NCBI GenBank assembly: GCA_011109175.1
Contig: RDEW01000009.1
Location: 640,875 to 704,874, forward strand
Length of the DNA: 64,000 bases
DNA from: Dicyema japonicum
Lineage: Eukaryota > Dicyemida > Rhombozoa > Dicyemidae
Reading direction: 5' to 3'
Shown in pieces: positions 1 to 11,050 of the stretch. The translations under genes and the position numbers were made by a program. The notes beneath the pieces were generated by a model. The model saw only the letters and a program-made list of their open reading frames with translations. It did no database searches and was not told where the DNA came from. The number at the start of each line of letters is the position of its first letter. Position 1 is the first letter of the stretch.

Positions 1-434
1 TAATTTTCTCGGTATGAAACTAATGAGGTACTTTTAGATCTCCCAGAAAGGGTGAACCTTACTGTCTATGGAACCAATGTAGGTTGGATCCTCCCCGACG
101 TGAATACTTTTCAAATAACTTGGTACGTTGTACAAATTGCTTCAAACGAAACCTCTTTTGCCATGAATTTAACATTGGGTGGAAAATCTCACCATGTCGA
201 CATGAAGGCAAACGTGGAAAAAGCAGGGACCTACGTCATTACAGTGTGGGCGGTTAACGAGGTCGGAAGTTCACTACCGTCTACTACATCCATAGATATT
301 TTTGGTTAGTGCACGTGGGTGACCGTATAGAATATAGTAAAGCCACCATGAAGAATAATACCACAATATATATTGTTGTGGGGTTTATTGGAGTCGTTGC
401 TGCTTTTATAATTACTGGATCATATTTGTTTTAA
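1..434 (+). CDS. 3' end of a fibronectin type III-like single-pass membrane protein (partial)
   Basis: The gene enters from the left edge. Two 26-bp GT..AG introns (12-37 and 305-330) are proposed; removing them gives one open frame to the TAA at 432-434. The extracellular part reads as a beta-sandwich with several N-glycosylation sites (for example NLT, NET). It ends in an AGTYVITVWAVNEVGSS segment typical of the last strands of a fibronectin III or Ig-like domain. A short linker is followed by a hydrophobic helix (IYIVVGFIGVVAAFIITGSY), with only two residues after it, so there is almost no cytoplasmic tail. The product is probably a type I surface protein; the family cannot be named from this fragment. 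The second intron is well supported because without it the frame stops right at the splice site. Confidence 0.6.
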
Positions 435-875
435 ATCGGAAAAGAAAGTTAATACATTGCAATAGAATTGAATTTCTAAGTGTCCTTGAGATTTCATAGA
501 TTTGACGTATATTCTCTTTATTTTCTGTTAATCATCTTAATAAGAATTAACCACGTCGTATTTTATTATTATTGTTGGCACTTACAGCTTCTTTCATTTT
601 TTGGCTACTCTTTGCCATGTCCCGTATCCTGTCAAAGTCTCTCCGACCTTGATGCGTTTCTCGATTACGCCGTATTTTGTGAAGATTAAATCCTTCCCTA
701 CCTTGATGCGTCTCCTGATTACGCCGTATTTTGTAATAATTGGTTAGTTAAGTAACCCCGACCTCACTAACTTGTAAGAGACCAGTGGCTATTAAGTAGG
801 ACGCAGCAAATGCCGTTCATTCCCATAGATCAGACAGTCTGGCATTGTAGACGAACATTGTACTAATTTAGGAGA
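435..875. repeat. AT-rich spacer with a 34-bp direct repeat
   Basis: No gene is visible. Two copies of a 34-bp sequence starting CCTTGATGCG and ending CCGTATTTTGT lie at 647-680 and 701-734 and differ at about three positions. They sit just beyond the end of the LINE fragment at 876-1190 and are probably part of its 3' end. Confidence 0.55.
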
Positions 876-1190
876 TTATAAAAAATGATTTGCTGTCAAC
901 TCAGAGAGGTTACAAAAGGAACAGACGACATCTTTTACATTGTCCAGTTTGCATACGTACGTCTGTAGAGAGGGGTGGTGCCCACATCGTAGACGAGCCA
1001 GGTTTACCCAGATGCCCTTCGGAAAAGAAGACTCATATTGGTCTATTGGAGGCAAGGGCTGATTTAGTATTTTATTATCACCGAGTCTTCGGATGGTTCT
1101 CGTATAAACATAATCGTGTATCTGTTTCAGACAACCCGAGTCAGGCAATGTCTGCTCATCTTTTTTTACTAGCAATCTAAACATCTGTAG
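876..1190 (-). pseudogene. LINE ORF2 C-terminal fragment
   Basis: A minus-strand ORF of about 100 codons has the layout of the region after the reverse transcriptase in jockey/I-type LINEs. A WVNLARLRCGHHPSLQTY segment is followed by a Cys-x2-Cys pair (CSFCNLSELTANHFL) with a later His. The catalytic RT is absent, so this is a 5'-truncated insertion. The plus-strand ORF over the same bases is a shadow. Confidence 0.6.
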
Positions 1191-1530
1191 CTTTATCCAA
1201 ACAAAACTGAAGCATGTAACTTCACTTCGTCGGTCACAAAATCTACATAGTCCTCATAGATTAGTTTAACTAAAAGTCCGTTTAGGTAACCAATTCTTTC
1301 CGAACGTCCATCAAAGTAGCTTCCAAACTAATCGCAAAAAGAACCTCCGAAAGTGAATCACCATGAGAGTACCAATACCAGTCGTAAATGTTTCTAAATA
1401 ACTTTTATCCATCTTCAACTTAAGACGAGTAAGTAAGTAAGTTATATTATAAAGAAAAAACACTGTAAATTAACGATGGGAGAAGTAATATAAAACGGTA
1501 GGGCATGCCAACGACTTCTAACCCGACAGT
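1191..1530. other. No gene seen
   Basis: AT-rich sequence with stops in all frames and no recognisable motif. It may be old LINE sequence. Confidence 0.4.
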
Positions 1531-1563
1531 CTCAACCAAAAAATTGGTAAACACAGTCATCTC

Positions 1564-1794
1564 TGAAGATATGTGCCAGATACTTTAGTGCGATTTTTGT
1601 AACCTCGAATAAATTTTCGATGTTCCGCCAACCTTGCACATTTTTCCTTCCAACCATAGGGAATTGGCATACGAGGACGAAGATATGTGCCAGATACTTT
1701 AGTGCGATTTTGTAACCTCGAATAAGATTTTCGATAGTTCCGCCAACCTTGCACATTTTTCCTTTTAACCATAGGGGAATTGGCATACGAGGAC
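1564..1794. repeat. Tandem duplication, 2 x about 115 bp
   Basis: Two head-to-tail copies (about 1564-1677 and 1679-1794) begin GAAGATATGTGCCAGATACT and end at GGCATACGAGGA. They differ by a few substitutions and 1-2 base indels. They lie inside the LINE C-terminal coding region, so the encoded peptide is duplicated in a different frame. Confidence 0.8.
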
Positions 1795-2836
1795 TTATCC
1801 CGTAAGCAAGCTTTAGAGCAAAATTTCTTGAAGATAGAGTCTCTTTTTCGAATCGTACCATCCTTCTAAACCGTATAGCATTGCAGGTAGTATTGTAGTG
1901 TTGAAGACATAAACAAAGGTCTTCCGGCTCGAGCTTTTAAATTTTCTAACGCAGTAAAGAGCGTTCGTAGCTTTTTTCTTTCGTATTTTAGCATATTCCA
2001 TAAATTACCTCCCTCGTCAATTAGGAGGCCAAGGTATTTCATAGTCTTCTTCCGAGGTATGTCTTTAACAAGCTCTTTAGGTTAGTTATCCTCCTGCTTC
2101 CAGTTTATCCTCAGCATACCAGACTTCTCACGTGTCACCAAAAGGAAGATTTTATTGCACCACTTTTCAATCTGGTCCATGTACGTTTCCAAACGTTTCT
2201 CAGATACCAAACGGTTTGAAGAAGCATCATAAATTATGACGTCATCAGCGTATATCAAGATTTCTGTACGTGGGTTTTCTGGGGAAGGCAATTCACTCAT
2301 TACAATGTTAAATAATAGAGGACTGAGCACTGAACCCTGAGGTACACTCTTCTCAAACCAAATTTACGAGATTCATAGTTTAAAAAATTAACAATTGTCC
2401 GTCTATCCGAGAGCAAACTTTGTATCCAAAAATAAAGTTCCTTTTCAACACCACATTTCGCAAGACAAATAAAAAAGACCAAGATGCCACACACTGTCGA
2501 AAGCTTTGATATATCAAGGCAGACTGCGGTCAAACACCTTTAGTTTCCAAAGCCTTCACAATTGATGCGTTAACACTGTACAAACAATCTCCACAAGACC
2601 GATCTTTCGAAAACCTTACTGATGCTCCTTTAGTATATCATTACATTCTATATTTCAGAAAGTCTGTTGAATGCAATTCTTTCCATAACTCTTGAGATCG
2701 TTGGTATAAGGTTTATGGGCCTATAACTGGTTGTTAAATACCCAGGTTTCCCAAATTTACGTATCATCCTGACCTCCGTCAATTTCCAATGCGAAGGTAT
2801 ATGACCAAACCTGATACTGCACGTATAGAGTACCTG

Positions 2837-2945
2837 GGGTGCTTCCTTGAATAAACGAATAGCGATCTAGTCCAAAAGTATCTGGGTGCTTCCTTTCATA
2901 AAGTACCTGGGGTGCTTCCTTGAATAAACGAATAGCGATCTTGTC
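2837..2945. repeat. Local duplication of about 45 bp in LINE RT
   Basis: The string TACCTGGGGTGCTTCCTTGA and the following AATAAACGAATAGCGATCT occur twice, near 2840-2880 and 2905-2940. The material between them is also related (TATCTGGGTGCTTCC). This is a decay feature of the surrounding LINE. Confidence 0.7.
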
Positions 2946-3554
2946 CTTTCAAAAAGCATTGTCTTTAGTGCATTTTACCGCATTTTCAACTTCTCCCGCA
3001 TTTATAGGGCTGTGACGTAGAGGTAAAGAACTAATTATTTTTCCAGCTTTTCTTTCAGAGAACTGAGGGTCAAGCAAGACAGTCGCTCATCAGGGTTAAC
3101 CTGCTGTATTTTCGAAGAGTTCATTCCCAAACAGGTTAGGAATTTCTTCTAAAGATACCATCATGACATTGCAACAGTGGAATTTCTTTTCTGGATTTAC
3201 GTCCGGTTACTTTATTATAGACTTTCCAAAAGTTTGGGTTTTTTCGATACAATTCGCTGCACTGAGCTATCGAAAAATTATTCTTCTTAACTTTTTCTAA
3301 TCTGCATATTTTTTGCGTGATCATCATAATTTCTTGCTCTATGACCCTCGGTCATGCGGATCAAAACATCGACGTAGTTTTTTTAAGCATTGTTTATTTT
3401 TCAAAAAGACTATAAAATTTTTGGTGTCAATGGAGAATTCCGATTACAAAAATTCCCAAAATGTTCCAAATATATAGCAATGCTTATTCGGTAATGGTCC
3501 CAGTATATACTTGTCAGATCATAGCGTACTAGACAGGCTTGACTTCTAAAGGAG

Positions 3555-3960
3555 CTAGGTTGAGTTTATGAAGGATTGGTAGATGATCACTACCAATATC
3601 ACCAAGCGTATTCTGTCGTTCCAAAATTGATGAACAGATTCCGATATTAACGCCATTCCCAAATAATCCCAGCCTCTTGGAGAATAGTAATTCGGGGTCA
3701 AGGATATCACAACAGAAAACCCGGAAGACACAGACAAATCTTTCAAAATAAGGCCGTTTCTATTCGTCCCCAGACAACCAAACGAGGTATCTTTGGAGTT
3801 TAAGTCCCCCAAAAGGATCGAGAACGGTGCATTTTCATCATGAAAAAACTTCTCGATAAGATAAGGATACGAAGATAATTTTTTAGAATACATTCCTCCA
3901 ATTTTCATCCTCATATTTTTCATCGTACTTCCAGGGAAACAAACTCACACAATTCTTGGG
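3555..3960 (-). pseudogene. LINE apurinic endonuclease fragment
   Basis: The minus-strand ORF carries the central part of an APE-type endonuclease: GGMYSKKL, then the catalytic-site box ILLGDLNSKDTSFGCLGTN (GDLN) and a following SGFSVVIS/NYYS segment. It is nearly parallel to the endonuclease of the LINE at 42.3-45.8 kb (GGMYSKDL, VGDLNAKNIEYGCLGTN), so both are the same lineage. The N-terminal part is lost near the SINE-A insertion at 3998-4306. Confidence 0.7.
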
Positions 3961-3997
3961 ATTTGATCTTCAGCTTACGAACCCTAAGATTTAGTAT

Positions 3998-4306
3998 AAT
4001 AATAAAAGCCTTTTCACGAGAGTATTTATATCTCCGCATAGGCAGGACACACACTTTATTTAAGTAAAGAACAGTTAATTTTAACTAATCGTAGAACCAA
4101 GGATTGATCTTCACTTCTTTTTTTTTCTTGTGTGGGTCCTTTCCAGACAATCCAGTTCCGTAGTGAGTATCCACTGATGACGGCGTCACTCGTCAATCCC
4201 TTTTAGCATCGTAGATGCGTGGAACTTTTCACCAGGTGAACAGCAGCGAGATTCGAACCCGTAACCTAAGCCACTTAAGCCCGACACCTAACCACTATGC
4301 CACCGT
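3998..4306 (-). mobile_element. SINE-A copy 1 (tRNA-derived SINE) with perfect target duplication
   Basis: On the minus strand the element begins GGTGGCATAGTGGTTAGG, a pol III A-box like a tRNA D-arm. A B-box GGTTCGAATC follows at the normal tRNA distance. A non-tRNA body comes next (CATCTACGATGCTAAAAGGG, then TCATCAGTGGATACTCAC) and a 3' end GTGAAAAGGC followed by a TTATT tail. A 13-bp direct repeat TAAGATTTAGTAT flanks it exactly (3985-3997 and 4307-4319), the target-site duplication of LINE-driven retrotransposition. Copies 2 and 3 are at about 52,380-52,600 and 61,303-61,613. Confidence 0.88.
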
Positions 4307-4336
4307 TAAGATTTAGTATGTAGAACAAAAATGTAC

Positions 4337-5690
4337 TCATTCCTGCAACCGAACCAGACTTCCATTCAATATCAAAGAGAACAATATCAGAACTTCATAC
4401 TTGTAGAACCTTCGCCTCTCCAAAAATGAGGGCCTATAGGTTTCTGACGTAAAGTCCTTTTTCGGCACAAATATAAACCAGCTGTCAACAGCATTTATCA
4501 ATTCCAAGTCTGCAACTGGGCCTTCCACCAGATTAGGAGTACCGACAGTATTTCTTTTGTTCATGTAATTGGAAACAATGTTTGTATAGTCAGAGGCTCT
4601 ATTAGTATCCACGGTCGACACTTTCGCGTCCATTTGGGTTGAAAAATCACACTTTATGGGGTGTGTAGATTTCCTTAAACACTTTCAACAGCCTCAGCTT
4701 TAACCACTTAACTGGTCGAAACATTTTCTTAGTCATGTCTTTTGTTCTTTTTTCAAAGGCAGCCTTTGCTGAAAACAACCATCATACAAGCCAAATTACC
4801 AACTTTCCCGCATTTAATGCATTTCCTTTCACTATCCATAGCCAAACAAGAGTTCAAATTGTGCTCTCCACCGCAAATTAAGCACCTTTCCATTTCCTTG
4901 CAGAAATTCGCAATGTGCCCAAATTTTTGGCATCGGTAGCACCTAGTTACCGGTTTTCTGTAAAATTCAAAACGAACTCTCTGGAACCCAAACACCATCC
5001 CCAGCCTCACTTTTGACGTGGTTTTGAATCTAGACTTTAAAGTTAATTTTCCAACAGGAAGAGAGCGCCCATCCTTCAAAAAACGTTAAAAAAAAAAACC
5101 AGGTCGTAGAGTTTCAATAAAATAAAGATTCAAGTCTTCATCTGAGGCCCAAAAATGGATTCCCTTCACAACAACAGTTGAAGGATATAGGAAGGAAGTG
5201 GTAAAAACATTTCCATCAATACCAAATCGCTCTCAAGCCATAATCATCGACACAATCGTCGATATCTCTATTGAGACAAATTCAAGCGTAAATATGCCTG
5301 AATTCCTTAATGAAATTCGTTCCTTACTGGCTGTCGCTGTGTTTGTTAGTATGTTAAAACGTTTAATCCATCCCAAAGCCATATTTTTATTTTCCAGATT
5401 TACTACAAGAGAATCATAAGCAAGTTAGACGAAACAGCTTGTCCTGATATAACAATGTCATATAGTTCTTTGGTGGGTATTTCAATCCCCTTCTTTGATT
5501 TAGACTTCACTGTCGGTTTACCTTCATTAGCCAATTTTCCTTTTTTGGTTGTTGAAACTTTCCCAACTTTTCCTTTTGTCGAAATTTTGACACACATAAC
5601 GCAATTATTGTATATTATCTCTTCAGACGAGTATCTGCCAATAATCATATAATCCTTAGGCAGTCTTGTCAATAAAGTCCTTGAGAACAA
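4337..5690 (-). pseudogene. LINE ORF1 (gag-like, CCHC zinc knuckles), broken
   Basis: On the minus strand, 5079-4753 encodes zinc knuckles in tandem: CYRCQKFGHIANFC, then CLICGGEHNLNSC, then CIKCGKVGNLAC. This is typical of nucleic-acid-binding ORF1 proteins of jockey/I-type LINEs. A Lys/Thr-rich segment lies upstream (5690-5403: KISTKGKVGKVSTTKKGKLA). Downstream, 4633-4337 is a spacer leading towards the endonuclease, which the SINE-A insertion interrupts. Frames are broken, so no full protein is encoded. Confidence 0.65.
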
Positions 5691-6010
5691 GCAGTAGTTT
5701 ATTTTAATAAACCAAAAACCTTCGATAAGTCAACGTTCAGAATTTACATCATTTTCTGTGTTTATGGCATATAGTCGTAAGCCAACGATGACTCTATCAG
5801 ATGTTGACCTTCCTTGTCTAACTCTATTTTAATTCCGCTATAAATATCAGTCAACATAACTTGATACCCGACTCAGTTTTTCGTAGACACGTTAATAGAA
5901 ATATAGGCCTCAGATTCTTGAGTGGCCCTGCAATTTTGCCAGGTTTTATAAAGGCAGTAATATTCCCATTAGGATGCCAACTGGACAATGAATCTTGAAT
6001 ATTTTATTAA
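5690..6010 (-). pseudogene. LINE RT fragment of the 'PGK..LRPI' lineage
   Basis: Minus-strand reading gives KPGKIAGPLKNLRPIFLLTC followed by LRKTESGIK, and then a broken SHRWLTTICHK. This is the RT fingers region of the same lineage as the better copy at 31.7-33.5 kb (KPGKKEGSLDRLRPIILLSV, SHRWLTSICQKY). Several frame changes show that it is old. Confidence 0.6.
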
Positions 6011-6118
6011 CATTATTTTTTGACAACATGATTTTTTGGCCGTATCGTCTATTTCAGTAATTCTACGCAAATAATGTCAAAGTCAGCCTCTTAGTTATTA
6101 TTCAAGCGCTTTTTTGAA

Positions 6119-6447
6119 ATTGTGCCGCGTGGCGCCATGTGGTGCTTCGTGGCTAATTGGCTGAAGTTTCTGTTTGTTCGTCCGTTCCTCCTCTCTCTTC
6201 CTATTAGAGTGGCGTCATGTGATCCACCTGTTTAGGTGGCGCCGAGTGCAGACCGGCACGAAAAAGGATCATTTGCTCTCCCCCACTCCACTGGAGGGGT
6301 TTCTACAACTGCAAGTATGGACGTCTTACCCATTATGTTGATTCAGGATGGTCTCTGTTTCTGTAGAAGTGAAAACTGGATACACTTAATTAGTTGTTTA
6401 CTTTAACTTCTTTCTCGGTGTATCCGGGGTTAATAAATAATAATTTA
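6119..6447 (+). mobile_element. Element B copy (LINE-derived short retroelement)
   Basis: A non-coding element starts GTGGCGCCATGTGGTGCTTC. It has an internal GTGGCGTCATGTGATCCACC motif, a C-rich/G-rich hairpin (CCCCCACTCCACTGGAGGGG) and a 3' end in which GGATACAC pairs with GTGTATCC. It closes with GGGGTTAATAAATAATAA. A close homologue lies at 23,003-23,325 and an inverted one at 58,595-58,800. It encodes nothing. Its 5' motif and its 3' stem-loop both recur at LINE ends in this window, which suggests an internally deleted, non-autonomous LINE derivative. Confidence 0.75.
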
Positions 6448-7435
6448 AGCGCCTATTATTAGATGGTGAGGGTAACTACTCTGCCTAATAGCCCCCTCTA
6501 TGAAGCCATGAACAAATATTTTAAAAATTATCCTAGATACGAGATAACCACATTTTATTTCTGCAGAGCCATCCAGGATTCTGTCCATGTCAGATAGGAC
6601 CTCCCCTGTGTAGGTCTGGAATCACATAGTTTGTTGGGAACTCTCTATTTTTTTCAAATCGTAGACGCTTTATTAAGTGAACAAGGATCTCATTCGAACT
6701 GTGAAAGAGATAAATGTCCATCCCGATTAATTTGTCTGCTAAAGTGGTTAACTATGAGGCCTGCAAGGCGTTTAGTGTCCAACACAAACTGACCGAACTC
6801 GTTCTGTATTTTAAATTAGTTTTAGCTGATCTTCGTTTAAAGATTCGTACAGCCATAAATATTTTTGTACATAAATGAAGTTTTTCATTTTCAACATTTT
6901 TTTCGTTCGGAAAGTCCGGCCTTTATTGTCGAACTCTGTTCCTGATCTGGGGTGGAATTGTATTCCTTAATTTTTAGTTCAGCTTTTCGTTCTGGGTTAC
7001 AGGTTTAGATTCTAGGCCTAATGTCCCGTTGACGGATAGATAATTCATTGACCGTAGAGTTGTAAGCACCTTTGTATTTTACTTTTATTTCTTCTACGGG
7101 TTCCAGCCGTTTCTTTAACGGTCAACGTTAAAAATTGAGTGATTCTTTCACATATGACATGAGGTTTACCGACCACGAAGACTTTATATTCATCCATTTT
7201 CATCTAAGATCTGTCGAGGAAAGCATCATTATTTACCAGTTCTTCAACCACAATTTTTTATTCCTTCTGGCCTAGCATGGTTCACATAAGTTATTCCATA
7301 AAACCTAGGAGTCTTAGCCTGCTGAGTCTTAGCTATTTGTCAATGTTCCTCCATATGAACGAAAGTTCACTAGTAGTATTGTGAATGTTTGTTAACACAC
7401 ACTATAGTGGATTTAGTTGAAAAAATTTATTTCCT
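6448..7435. other. No gene seen
   Basis: AT-rich, stops in all frames and no motif I can name. It is flanked by element B and by a decayed LINE endonuclease, so it is probably old transposon sequence. Confidence 0.4.
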
Positions 7436-7439
7436 CTCA

Positions 7440-7800
7440 TTTATTTTTTCTGCGGCCTTTTCCATAGAAACAAATAATGGGTATTTCAGAAGTCTATCAG
7501 ATATGTTCCAGCAATAAAAATTAGTCTGCAAAGTTGAGATTATATTTCGAATAGATCGAATAAAAATCATCAAGCTCATCTATTGAGGCTGTTAATCTTC
7601 CTGTGTGAAGAGCATACACATTAATGATTGACATAATTGATTTCTTCTTACTTTATCTAATATCCAATTGGATGATAGCAATTCACCCATTAACTTCATT
7701 GCATATATACAGATTGACGTTTAAACTTCCGTTTAGAATTCATCACATATTCTCCAGTTTGAATGTTGACTCTTAAATCTAATGGATTAACTAACTTTTG
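7440..7800 (-). pseudogene. LINE endonuclease remnant, decayed
   Basis: In one minus frame, with stops, the reading contains SKKKSIMSIINVYALHTG and then SIDELDDFY. This resembles the I(I/V)NVYAPH core strand of APE-type LINE endonucleases and the helix that follows it. No longer open frame remains. Confidence 0.45.
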
Positions 7801-7829
7801 CATATGAAAATAACGAAATAAGTTTACAG

Positions 7830-8060
7830 GCAGTCATTTCACGGGATATTGGGGTATCCACTTCGGCTGTCCGTTATAATATGCTCTTCGCGTTTAGGTC
7901 ACTACCAATTATCGTGTTTTCCAATCTGGTCGGGGCGGTAGCCGTTGGGGCATGACGGTGGAGGGAGTATGTACATATTAGCAACTGTCAATCGGCATTA
8001 GGCTTACATTAGAATCTGCTCTTCAATTTACACTTCAACTGTGCAACCTGAATATACGAA
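7830..8060 (+). pseudogene. Tc1/mariner transposase DNA-binding remnant
   Basis: Plus-strand reading gives VISRDIGVSTSAVRYN, as in the helix-turn-helix of Tc1 transposases. After a frame change, RGGSRWG takes the place of the usual GRPR hook and LTLESALQFTLQLC the second helical domain. The catalytic domain is not present. Low-identity fossil. Confidence 0.45.
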
Positions 8061-8491
8061 TTTGTTGTATTCATCATCGATTTCCTCGTCCTATCCACAT
8101 GACTAAGACAATATTGGCTTAGTAACAGCAGTAGAATTAAGTCCTATATGGGTCACTTCCTCATTGCGAATAACGACGTTATGTTTTAAGTAGCAATAAA
8201 AGATCTTTCCTCTTAGGGTCTTCCCATACCGAGTCGGCTTCTAGTTCTCTTCGTGGTAACGATTCTTCCTCCAATAAATCCACTGCTCCCTAAAATCAGC
8301 AAAATCTTACCAAAAGGCATTTTCATGATAAAAAATTTCTTTTATGATTGAAAGCTAAGGAAAGTTTGGTCTTCGAATCTCTTTTCCAACACTTAGTTTA
8401 ACTTACAAGTTAGATATTCAGATTAATGAATAATTCATGAAACCAAGAAATTCCAAAATTCTATAAATATGATAACTATCAGTTAGCGGCA
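8061..8491. other. Spacer upstream of the Hippo kinase
   Basis: No coding signal. The last 60 bases before the ATG at 8492 are very AT-rich and may hold the promoter or a trans-splice acceptor; no motif is clear enough to name. Confidence 0.35.
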
Positions 8492-9866
<1,375 letters not shown>

Positions 9867-9959
9867 ATTAACTAACAAACTTCTAATAAATATTTTTTGG
9901 GGTATTAAAAAATTCACTATCTATTCAAAATTTCACCAATTCATCAGTCAATTAGAAAA

Positions 9960-10685
9960 ATGACGGTTAAGCCAATATATCGCCAATCGAGCACAGAATT
10001 TATTCCCTTGCAAGACATACCGGAAAGTCCTAGTGGGAAATATTGACCTTGTGTTCCAGAAAACTACCTAATACGATTATTGACTTAGCTATACTAAAAG
10101 TTATACGGTTAAATTATTCACTTGGTGCTGCGAAGACGTACAAGAGATTATTTCTTTTTTTCTTATTTCCATCGGACATCTGTATTTCGACAATATTGTG
10201 TGAAAATATGTTAGTGATTATTGCAATTTCACCATATGGAGACTCAAATTTTTGAAGGGTAAAGATGGATTAGTCCCAAAATTTTTCATAACTCTGACAT
10301 TTTTTACAAATATTAATAAATTATAATTACCTTATCACCAGTTTTAAATGAATATTTGTATTGATGTATACCCATTTTTTATTCATTTTTTTAAATATGC
10401 TGAATCCAAATTTGGTGGATTGGATTCAAACTGAAATGACGTTTGTTCTAAATCAATATTATCTAAAAGAAAACCTTTTTGCCCATCTTGACCGGATGCA
10501 TGCTAGTCATCGCAATTTTTATCATTAAGTGATCTTTCACAATCTGAAAAAAATTGTATTAATCTCATTGAAACAACCTATATCTGTATTAATCTCATCG
10601 ACTACGGTGTTTTCACACAAGATGCTGTTGAATCCCTTAATTCCTCGATATTTGTAAATTGGAGTATTGCCTCAAAATAATTTAA
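9960..10685 (+). CDS. Possible multi-exon gene, unrecognised
   Basis: Three coding-looking stretches follow the Hippo gene. Positions 9960-10040 start with ATG (TVKPIYRQSSTEF). Positions 10043-10255 include a hydrophobic RLFLFFLFPSDICIS helix. Positions 10397-10680 start MLNPNLVDWIQTEM and continue as a 50-codon open stretch around NLIETTYICINLIDYG. Splices joining all three in frame could not be fixed: a 24-bp candidate at about 10,509-10,532 is available, but the first junction is out of frame. I recognise no family. It may be a real membrane-associated protein with small introns, or chance. Confidence 0.25.
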
Positions 10686-10802
10686 TTAAAAATTACCTGT
10701 TGATGTATGGGTATACAGATTATAAAAATAAACTGCTTCCTTTATGTTTTTAGTCCAACAACTATTTTCGGACATCATCTTAGATGATCCTGTTAAAGAA
10801 AA

Positions 10803-11050
10803 TTGGAGATGAAGGAATCACCTTCCTTACGACTATCTTCAACTTTTTTTAATCAAAACGTAATACCATCAACTTGGAAGCAGGCGTACATTCGCCCAAT
10901 TCTCAAACCAGGGAAACCAAAGGAGGACCAGCGTCATTTAGACCTGTGCCCCTACTCTGATCAATATCAAAAGTCCAGGAAAAACTTGTGCTCACAAAAA
11001 TAAAAGGATTCCTACCGAATATGCCCTTCCAGATTGGCTTTAAAAATGAA
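10803..11050 (+). pseudogene. LINE RT fingers fragment
   Basis: Plus strand, with frame changes. FFNQNVIPSTWKQAYIRPIL with KPGKPKEDQ corresponds to the region just before the RT core in jockey-type LINEs. The same region is at 29,965 and 43,450. It stops abruptly where the minus-strand integrase element starts. Confidence 0.55.

Larger units (their letters stand above)
1532..3360 (-). pseudogene. LINE reverse transcriptase, decayed
   Basis: Read on the minus strand, the pieces run from an RT N-terminal part near 3330 (NFSIAQCSELYRKNPNFWKV, ahead of the RT fingers) to a palm segment at 2330-2220. The palm has the polymerase box ILIYADDVIIYDAS (YADD) and, upstream, MLSPLLFN. An RT thumb/C-terminal part continues to about 1532 (YVFNTTILPAMLYGLEGWY, as in many LINEs). 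The pieces lie in different frames with stops between them. Two local duplications break the copy: 1564-1794 and about 2837-2945. It belongs with the EN piece at 3555-3960 and the zinc-knuckle ORF at 4337-5690 as one old two-ORF element. Confidence 0.7.

Noticed and set aside
890-1180. 96-codon plus-strand ORF
   Set aside because: It lies fully over the minus-strand LINE C-terminal ORF, which has recognisable motifs; shadow.
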